Positions 1-5,336 of a stretch of DNA of 6,750 nucleotides are shown piece after piece. Below the pieces are notes generated by a model, which was not told the DNA's origin, did not search any database, and saw only the letters and a list, made by a program, of their open reading frames with translations. Within the stretch, counting starts at the first letter, position 1. Each line of letters begins with the position of its first letter. The DNA lies in NCBI GenBank assembly GCA_910585235.1, contig CAJUCM010000035.1:1-6750 (forward strand), written 5' to 3'. Made by a program: the position numbers and the translations under genes. The stretch comes from an uncultured Christensenella sp. (GTDB lineage: Bacteria; Bacillota; Clostridia; Christensenellales; Borkfalkiaceae).

Positions 1-939
1 GATGAGCATATTCTCCTCATCCTTGCCCGTAAGCGCCACGAGCGCGTCCGTCGAAGAAAGCCCCTCCTCCATGAGCAGATCCTGACTCATGGCGTCGCCG
101 TGAAGCACGGTGACCTTTGCGGGCAATTCTTCACAAACCTTGGCGCAAACCTTTGCGTCCGAGTCGATGATCTTGACGCCGATCCTGTGCCTTAAAAGTA
201 TCTTCGCAAGGTATCTCGAAGTGATGCCCGCGCCGATGATCATGACGCGCTTGATGCGCTTATGCGGTACTTCCAGCGTTTCGAGCGTTCCGCCGAGTTC
301 CTCTTCCGCCACGATGAGTCCGACTCTGTCCCCGCTCTTCAACACGAAATCGCCCTTGGGGATAAAGACGCTGTCGCCCCGCATGACCGCGCAGACAAGA
401 TATTTACCCTTGTGCTTCTTTTTCAGGTCTTTGAGCGATATACCGTCAAGCGGGGAATCGGGCTTTAAGACGAGTTCCAGCATTTCGATATGATTGCTGC
501 TGAACGTTTCGAGTTTTGCCGCGGCGGGAAGTTTGAGAAGATTATAGATCGCCTGCGCCGCCAGCTGTTCGGGATTGATCGCAAGGGACAGATCGAGCTG
601 CGTCTTCATGAAATCGAGACTGTCGTCGTTGTTTTCGGGATTGCGGATCCGCGCCACGGTATATTTTGCGCCCATGCGCTTCGCCTCGAAACAGCTGAGC
701 ATATTCAGCTCGTCCGACGCGGTGACCGCGATAAATAAATCGCAATTTTCAACGCCCGCTTTTTTCAGAACGTTATACGACGTTCCGTTCCCGCAGATCG
801 TCATGACGTCGTAAGCGTTTCTGACGTTATCTATGACGGTCTCGTTGCTGTCAACCGCCGTCACGTTGTGATTTTCTTTCGCGAGGCTGTACAGCAATAT
901 TTTGCCGATTTTTCCGCACCCGACAACGATAATATTCAT
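1..939 (-). CDS. trkA: Trk potassium uptake system protein TrkA (3' end cut off by window)
   Basis: TrkA is the cytoplasmic, NAD(H)-binding gating subunit that sits under the TrkH/TrkG potassium channel. Reading the minus strand from ATG at 939-937 gives 313 residues open to base 1. Residues 1-120 form a first RCK-N Rossmann fold: MNIIVVGCGKIGK has the GxGxxG loop (Gly7, Gly9, Gly12) and the acidic residue closing strand 2 is Asp30. A RCK-C lobe follows at about 140-220. A second Rossmann fold starts at about 230 (VMIIGAGITSRYLA, acidic Asp259). Two RCK lobes separate it from the single-lobed KtrA type of about 220 aa. Full TrkA proteins are about 450 aa, so roughly 140 residues lie outside the window. 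A weak GAAGAG ribosome site sits nine bases before the ATG. It has its own promoter and is separated from the lipoprotein operon by a terminator. A trkH-type gene next door is expected but not visible. Confidence 0.93.
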   Translation of the reverse strand, partial: MNIIVVGCGKIGKILLYSLAKENHNVTAVDSNETVIDNVRNAYDVMTICGNGTSYNVLKKAGVENCDLFIAVTASDELNMLSCFEAKRMGAKYTVARIRNPENNDDSLDFMKTQLDLSLAINPEQLAAQAIYNLLKLPAAAKLETFSSNHIEMLELVLKPDSPLDGISLKDLKKKHKGKYLVCAVMRGDSVFIPKGDFVLKSGDRVGLIVAEEELGGTLETLEVPHKRIKRVMIIGAGITSRYLAKILLRHRIGVKIIDSDAKVCAKVCEELPAKVTVLHGDAMSQDLLMEEGLSSTDALVALTGKDEENMLI

Positions 940-984
940 TTTCCGATTCTCTTCTTTCCGATTTGGTCTGCAAATTCTTCCGTT

Positions 985-1014
985 ATTATAGCACATCCTC
1001 TCTTAATATGCCAC
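985..1014 (-). promoter_or_regulatory. Extended -10 sigma-A-type promoter of trkA
   Basis: On the minus strand the sequence holds a perfect TATAAT (985-990) preceded directly by TGC, giving the extended -10 form TGnTATAAT (985-993). A -35-like hexamer GTGGCA (1009-1014) matches four of six consensus bases at a spacing of 18. Transcription would start near 978, leaving a leader of about 40 bases before the trkA ATG at 939. It lies in the AT-rich gap between the upstream operon's terminator and trkA, as an independent promoter should. No operator or riboswitch is apparent in the short leader. Confidence 0.75.
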
Positions 1015-1079
1015 TATTTTACAGCACTTTTTCAAACCGCAATCAATTTCCCCGTTCCGTAAAAAAAATCTTTTCTTGC

Positions 1080-1113
1080 AAAAACGGCGCGGCAGAATTG
1101 CCGCGCCGTTTTT
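1080..1113 (-). terminator. Rho-independent terminator after the lipoprotein operon
   Basis: A perfect 15-bp inverted repeat (1080-1094 with 1099-1113) encloses a 4-base loop. The core is the GC-rich CGGCGCGGCA, flanked by A runs on one side and T runs on the other, so the minus-strand transcript forms a strong stem ending in a five-U tract (GTTTTTGC). It begins 33 bases after the stop of gene C (1149-1147) and precedes the trkA promoter, so it ends the operon. The plus-strand transcript would also have a U run (T1109-T1114), so the hairpin could stop transcription in both directions. No plus-strand gene points at it here. Confidence 0.88.
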
Positions 1114-1122
1114 TGGGGGGAT

Positions 1123-1138
1123 AGGATCGTATGATCCT
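1123..1138 (-). repeat. Small inverted repeat just upstream of the terminator
   Basis: AGGATC (1123-1128) and GATCCT (1133-1138) are exact reverse complements separated by four bases. The element starts nine bases past the end of gene C and is followed on the minus strand by a run of six C. It may form a small second hairpin before the main terminator. Six base pairs is short enough to be chance, and no function is claimed. Confidence 0.35.
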
Positions 1139-1146
1139 CGTGTGGG

Positions 1147-2640
1147 TTATTTTGCGACGGGAAGAATTTTCCCGTAAAGGCGGTAGGTGAAAATATTTTC
1201 ATTCTCCCACGAGTTATGTCCCGTGGAGACGACCACTTCCACCTTGGAACTGTCGGGAAGATACCCCTTTGCGTCGCGCACGATTCCGGGGTTGTGATTG
1301 CGCTCGAATCCCGTATCGTCCGGTCCGACGTAACCGAGCATCTTCCAGGTATAACCGCCCGTTCTCATTGCCTCCGCAAGCGCTTCGGGGCTTTCGATAT
1401 TTTCGAGATAGGCGACCATAGAGTGCGAATTGACGCGGGTCGTCGAAATATCGGGAGGATTTTTTTCGTTCGTCACGCCGCAGACGTAAAAACGGTTGCC
1501 CGCGGGATCGAACGCAAAATCCGGAATGCCGATATTACAGGATCTTCCCGCCGAGTTGAGGATCCCGGTATGCTGGATCCTCGTCGTAAACTTAGGCGTC
1601 AGCGCGCCGTCGAGGTTGGAAAAATCGTATCTTCTGATCCCCGTTCCCTGACTCGTGGACTGGTAGAACATGAGAACTTCCCCCTCGCCGTCGAGACTGA
1701 CGAGCGCGGGCATACCCGTTCCCCAGTAAATGCTTCCCGTGCCCTGGATCGCATCGTATTTTTTCTCTTCCTCCTCCTTCGTCTCCTCCCTGTCGTACCA
1801 AGGGATGAGCGCTTTATCGGTGTTGATCTTGACCCAGGGACCCGCGGGATGATTCGCAACCGCGATCCCCGTTTCGTTCTTCTGATAGTCCTCCGTCACG
1901 CAACCGAGATACGCCATCAAATATTTGTATTCGGTATTCTGATAGCTGAACTTGCCCTTGATGACGGCGGGGTCGCAGGTATGGCGTTCGTCCCAGGTGC
2001 CCGCCGTGGGCGCGAGCGCGATCACCTGTTCGCCGAACAGCCACTTGCCGTCCGTCTGCTTCACGCCCTTGCGGTAGCCGATATAGTCCATCATCACGCC
2101 GTCGTCGCGGTTGGTGCAGTACCAGACGTGCATGACCTCCTGCCCGTTCTCCGTCTCTTTGATGATCGCGGGGCAATAGTTGTAGAACTTGGAATCGGAC
2201 ATATCCGTTCCGAATAAAATCCCCTCAAAATCCACCGGCACAGGTCCTGTTTCCTCCTGCTTTTTTTCAAGAACGACGGTGATGACGTCGTCGTAATCGC
2301 GGTATTCGGTCGTCAACGACTGCGTTGCTTGCGCATAGCTCCAAGTATATTTTTCGCCCTGATAATTCTCTTTGAGGGTCTCGCCGTCGAACGTATAAGT
2401 GGAATTTCTCGTCTCGTACAATCCGAGATAGGAAATATTCACCGTTGCATTTCCGCTTTCGTCGAAAGTCGCCGTGAACGCCTGAAAGTTCTTTTTCACG
2501 CTCTTTCCGTCAAGCGTCGCCGTGGAAAGTTCCCAAGTGCCGCTGAGCGTTTCTCCCTCTCCCCCGCAGGACGCGAGGCAGGGAACGCAAAGCGTGCAGG
2601 CAACGCCGACCGCCGTCAAACATTTCAGCAATTTTTTCAT
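1147..2640 (-). CDS. Lipoprotein C: lipocalin-like domain plus GH43-like beta-propeller
   Basis: A 497-residue exported lipoprotein. Residues 1-25 are a signal peptide with lipobox Leu22-Ala-Ser-Cys25, so the mature protein should be anchored to the outer face of the membrane; the signal contains four further Cys. Residues about 33-127 start SGTWELSTATLDGKS and alternate in beta-strand fashion like small lipocalin-like domains. Residues about 138-497 read as a five-bladed propeller with one signature per blade: Tyr155-Cys-Pro and HVWYC (171-175), WDERHTCDP (216-224), Gly309-Met-Pro311, PDFAFD (373-378) and R-N-H-N-P (447-451). This resembles the clan of GH43/GH32 glycosidases, but I cannot assign a family or substrate. 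The closest relative in the window is gene B, nine bases upstream. A loop at 283-295 is almost all Glu, Lys, Asp and Arg. It is the last gene before the terminator. The call as a propeller lipoprotein is firm; enzymatic activity is inference. Confidence 0.85.
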   Translation of the reverse strand: MKKLLKCLTAVGVACTLCVPCLASCGGEGETLSGTWELSTATLDGKSVKKNFQAFTATFDESGNATVNISYLGLYETRNSTYTFDGETLKENYQGEKYTWSYAQATQSLTTEYRDYDDVITVVLEKKQEETGPVPVDFEGILFGTDMSDSKFYNYCPAIIKETENGQEVMHVWYCTNRDDGVMMDYIGYRKGVKQTDGKWLFGEQVIALAPTAGTWDERHTCDPAVIKGKFSYQNTEYKYLMAYLGCVTEDYQKNETGIAVANHPAGPWVKINTDKALIPWYDREETKEEEEKKYDAIQGTGSIYWGTGMPALVSLDGEGEVLMFYQSTSQGTGIRRYDFSNLDGALTPKFTTRIQHTGILNSAGRSCNIGIPDFAFDPAGNRFYVCGVTNEKNPPDISTTRVNSHSMVAYLENIESPEALAEAMRTGGYTWKMLGYVGPDDTGFERNHNPGIVRDAKGYLPDSSKVEVVVSTGHNSWENENIFTYRLYGKILPVAK

Positions 2641-2645
2641 GCTTT

Positions 2646-2651
2646 CTCCTT
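2646..2651 (-). promoter_or_regulatory. Ribosome binding site of gene C, overlapping the stop of gene B
   Basis: Minus-strand AAGGAG lies five bases before ATG 2640-2638, and its first two bases are the last two of gene B's TAA stop (2652-2650). This confirms the start of C and suggests that ribosomes finishing B reinitiate on C (translational coupling). Confidence 0.8.
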
Positions 2652-4122
2652 AAATATCGAACACCGTTCCGTGAATGCGATAGGTGTGAAGCGCGGGCCA
2701 CTGTCCGCCTGCGTTCCAGTCGGGATACGCGGTTTTCGCCTCGCTCACCGTATAGAGAACGGGCATACGGAACGCGTTCACCGTTCTGCCCAGCGGATCG
2801 GTTACGATACAGGCGTTGTGCGCGCGCACATAGTTGCCCGCGGGCTGTAACACCCCGCTCTTGTTCCAGCTGTAAATTTCCGAACCGAACAGACGGTCCA
2901 GCCCATCCTCACCGAGATCGGCGTACATCAGAACGTTTGTCTTTGCGATCCAGTCGATTCCGGAGTCGGTGGGATACGGGAAATCCTCCTTGATGCACCA
3001 CAGCCGTTTGCCCACGGGATCGTATGCGAAATCCGCATTGTTGATACAGTCCTGACTTCCGCCCGCGTTGACGCTGTTCTTTTCGCGCACTTCCGCCGAA
3101 CGCAGTTTTAGGGGACTGTCGAGATCGGAAAAATCCCATTCCTCCACTTTGGTGTTCGTCTTGACCGCCGTCCCCTGCGCATAGAACAGAAGAACTTTTC
3201 CCGCGCCGTCCGAGCTGATCACGCAAGGCTGACCGTAACCCCACTTATTCGCGCTGAAATCGGGTGACAGGTACCAGTTCGCAACGGGGTTCGCGCTCTC
3301 GACTTTAACGTAAGGTCCTTCGGGCGCTTTGGCAACCGCGATCCCAACTTCGTTACAGCAGTTGTTGCTCGTTTTACAGCCGAGATACGCCATGAGGTAG
3401 GAATACGTTTCGCCGTTCAGCGTAAAGTCGCCCTTTGTGACCGACGGATCGCAGACGTGACGGCTGTCCCACTCCCCGCCCTCGCCCGGTCCGAGAACGA
3501 GCTGTTTTTCGCTGAATTCCCATTTGCCCGACGCGTTGAGCGTTCCCTTGCGGTAGCCGACGTAGTCGGTCACATTCCCGCTCACTTTGTTGGAGCAGTA
3601 CCAGACGTGCATGGTCTCCCCCTCCATCATGACGGAGGGACAGTAGTTGTAAAAATTCTCGCTTTTATCCTCGCCGAAGAGTTCTTCCGTAAAGGATACG
3701 CCGCCCTCCGCAACGGGAAGAACGAAGTCCTTGCTGTAACGGTAACTCATCGTCACGTTCTTTTTGTTGATCTTGCCCGAATAGCTCATAACGCCGTCCG
3801 AATAGGAAAACTCATAGGGGCGTATGCCGATCGTCACGGTGATCTTGTCCTCTTCGGCAGAATAAGTCCCCGTCTGCTCGGTCATGCCCGTATAGTCGAT
3901 CTCGTACCAGCTGACCGCGCCCTCTTTAAGGTACATACAGTTGTATAAATATTCCGCCGTCGTATCGACGTTCTGCACCGTCTTATTTTCAAGAACGTAC
4001 CACCCGTCCGTTCCCCCGTTGTCCGGAGGAGGCGGGGCGGGCTCGTCGCCGCAGGCGGCGAACACGCAAGCAGAAACCGCAAGCGATACCGCAACTGCCG
4101 CCGAGCGTAAAAATTTTTTCAT
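2650..4122 (-). CDS. Lipoprotein B: lipocalin-like domain plus GH43-like beta-propeller
   Basis: A 490-residue lipoprotein and the nearest paralogue of C. The signal peptide ends at lipobox Phe21-Ala-Ala-Cys24 (Phe at -3 is less usual than Leu), followed by a proline-rich tether (29-33). Residues about 40-132 are a beta-rich, lipocalin-like domain. The propeller occupies about 140-490. Blade signatures align with C: Tyr160-Cys-Pro, HVWYC (172-176) and DYVGYRKG (186-193) in blade 1; WDSRHVCDP (218-226) then LMAYLGC (243-249) in blade 2; Gly297-Gln-Pro299 in blade 3; ADFAYD (363-368) in blade 4; R-A-H-N (433-436) in blade 5. Shared Arg, His, Asp and Asn at these places would line the central pocket, the usual sugar site in this clan, but the catalytic residues cannot be proved by reading. 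A strong ribosome site precedes the ATG, downstream of an intercistronic hairpin. Substrate unknown; a non-catalytic sugar binder is the alternative. Confidence 0.86.
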   Translation of the reverse strand: MKKFLRSAAVAVSLAVSACVFAACGDEPAPPPPDNGGTDGWYVLENKTVQNVDTTAEYLYNCMYLKEGAVSWYEIDYTGMTEQTGTYSAEEDKITVTIGIRPYEFSYSDGVMSYSGKINKKNVTMSYRYSKDFVLPVAEGGVSFTEELFGEDKSENFYNYCPSVMMEGETMHVWYCSNKVSGNVTDYVGYRKGTLNASGKWEFSEKQLVLGPGEGGEWDSRHVCDPSVTKGDFTLNGETYSYLMAYLGCKTSNNCCNEVGIAVAKAPEGPYVKVESANPVANWYLSPDFSANKWGYGQPCVISSDGAGKVLLFYAQGTAVKTNTKVEEWDFSDLDSPLKLRSAEVREKNSVNAGGSQDCINNADFAYDPVGKRLWCIKEDFPYPTDSGIDWIAKTNVLMYADLGEDGLDRLFGSEIYSWNKSGVLQPAGNYVRAHNACIVTDPLGRTVNAFRMPVLYTVSEAKTAYPDWNAGGQWPALHTYRIHGTVFDI

Positions 4123-4129
4123 GATCGAT

Positions 4130-4136
4130 CCTCCTT
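4130..4136 (-). promoter_or_regulatory. Ribosome binding site of gene B
   Basis: Minus-strand AAGGAGG lies seven bases before ATG 4122-4120, a near-ideal match to the 16S rRNA tail. It fixes the start of B directly ahead of the signal peptide. Confidence 0.85.
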
Positions 4137-4149
4137 ATTTCAGGTCGCT

Positions 4150-4185
4150 TCTTGCCGTTCCGCAGTTTCCCGCGGAACGGCAAGA
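4150..4185 (-). promoter_or_regulatory. Intercistronic stem-loop between genes A and B
   Basis: The 73-base gap between A and B holds a perfect 14-bp inverted repeat (4150-4163 with 4172-4185) with an 8-base loop. It begins 10 bases after the stop of A. The minus-strand transcript continues with AAGCGACC, not a U run, so it is not a normal rho-independent terminator. Hairpins at such places commonly protect the upstream part of the mRNA from 3' decay or mark a processing site, giving unequal output of neighbouring genes. Here that would favour A and the upstream CBM-like gene over B and C. The hairpin is seen; its role is inferred. No promoter is recognisable in the gap. Confidence 0.7.
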
Positions 4186-4195
4186 GAGTAACTTG

Positions 4196-5335
4196 TTACG
4201 CTGCGGGAGTATAGACGAACGTTTTCAGGTTCTGCGTAAACTCCCAGTTCTCGTCGTCCATTTCAAGTTCGCAGACGTTGTAGATAATTTCCATCGCCTT
4301 TGTTCCGTCAATGTGACCGTATGCGTCGGAAAGAATGCACGCGCCGTAGAGGCGTTCCCATGCGCCGTCCTCGGTATCGGCAAAATCCCAGGTTCTCAGT
4401 CCCGCCCAGCCGCCGCCGAGTTCGACGGAATAGAGTTCCTCTTCTTCGATCGAGAGAAGCTGGATCCTTTCGGCATAGTTGGGTTTTGTCGCCGCCGCGG
4501 GGGAATAATCTTTGATCGCATATACTTTGCCCGCCGCCGCGTCGTATGCAAAGTCCGCATTGGGGAACATTGCCTGCGCGTCGCCGCCTGCGATCTGCCC
4601 GTGATTGGGGCATTGCACTTCGCCCGAAACCTTGCTTTCATCGGTATAGAGCGCGCCTACGTCGGCTGCGTCGAGATCGACGAATTTTGCAAAGTGACCG
4701 TACATATCCGCATAGGTATAGAACACGCGGATCTTGTTCTGTTTATCGAGATTCACGAGGGACGGCGCATAACAGCCCACCGAAGTGGAACCATAGACGT
4801 CCGCGTCGAACTCGATGAGCGGCGTTTCGGAGACCTTTTTCCATTCGCCGTCGGGAGAGGTCGCCACCGCAAGACCGATGCTGTATTGCGTATCGTTCGC
4901 CTGTGCGGTCGCGCAGTACGCCATGAGCCAGGAATACTCGTCGTTTTCAAACGTGAATGCGCCTTTGACGAGGGAAGCGGTGCCGATATTCTCGTCCCAT
5001 TTCCCGCTTTCGCCCGTGAGCGCGATCTTTTCTTCGCCGTACTTCCAGCCCTTTCCCTCGCCCTCTTCAAACGTTCCCCTGCGGATCGCGATCACGTTGT
5101 CGTTCTCGGCGGGCGTCTCGTTGGTGGAATACAGCAGATAGCGCGTATCGCCGTCCGCAACGAGGTCGGAGTCTTTGATATATCTTCCTGTCCCCGCAAC
5201 GGGAAGCCCGTAAACGGTTTCGGGCGCAGGGGGAGGCGTAGGATCGTCGGGGGTATCGTTACACGCTACCAGCGAGAGAGCCGTTACGCCGAGCGCAACC
5301 ACGGTCAGACCCGCAAACAATTTTTTCATTTTCAT
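4196..5335 (-). CDS. Lipoprotein A: divergent GH43-like beta-propeller, no lipocalin-like domain
   Basis: A 379-residue lipoprotein. Lipobox Leu22-Val-Ala-Cys25 is followed by a Pro/Asp-rich tether (27-39) that leads straight into the propeller at about residue 42. The lipocalin-like domain of B and C is absent, which explains most of the shorter length. Kinship with B and C shows in WDE (113-115), VKG (123-125), LMAY (137-140), G-L-A-V-A-x-S-P-x-G (154-163), Ala-Pro-Ser (190-192) and NADFAYD (259-265). The motifs expected to line the pocket differ: the RHxCDP stretch is replaced by NIGTAS (116-121), Tyr-Cys-Pro of blade 1 by Tyr-Ile-Lys (52-54), and R-x-H-N of blade 5 by R-x-Y-G (328-331). 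It therefore either binds another ligand or is a non-catalytic binder. ATG 5335 was chosen over the in-frame ATG two codons later because AAGGAGG is nine bases from it. One base separates it from the gene upstream, so the two are surely co-transcribed. Confidence 0.84.
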   Translation of the reverse strand: MKMKKLFAGLTVVALGVTALSLVACNDTPDDPTPPPAPETVYGLPVAGTGRYIKDSDLVADGDTRYLLYSTNETPAENDNVIAIRRGTFEEGEGKGWKYGEEKIALTGESGKWDENIGTASLVKGAFTFENDEYSWLMAYCATAQANDTQYSIGLAVATSPDGEWKKVSETPLIEFDADVYGSTSVGCYAPSLVNLDKQNKIRVFYTYADMYGHFAKFVDLDAADVGALYTDESKVSGEVQCPNHGQIAGGDAQAMFPNADFAYDAAAGKVYAIKDYSPAAATKPNYAERIQLLSIEEEELYSVELGGGWAGLRTWDFADTEDGAWERLYGACILSDAYGHIDGTKAMEIIYNVCELEMDDENWEFTQNLKTFVYTPAA

Positions 5336-5336
5336 C

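Noticed and set aside
868..1062. Plus-strand 64-codon frame over the trkA start and promoter
   Set aside because: Half is antisense to the trkA Rossmann motif and the rest covers the promoter; no supporting ribosome site or protein features.
1216..2217. Plus-strand open frame (333 codons) opposite gene C
   Set aside because: Same shadow effect; Arg/His/Val-rich translation with no recognisable motif and no ribosome site.
2329..2850. Plus-strand open frame crossing the B/C junction
   Set aside because: Lies antisense to the ends of two real genes, including the signal peptide of C; no domain and no start signal.
4150..4185. A/B gap hairpin as a rho-independent terminator
   Set aside because: No U tract follows the stem on the minus strand, and B has no visible promoter of its own, so termination here would silence B and C.
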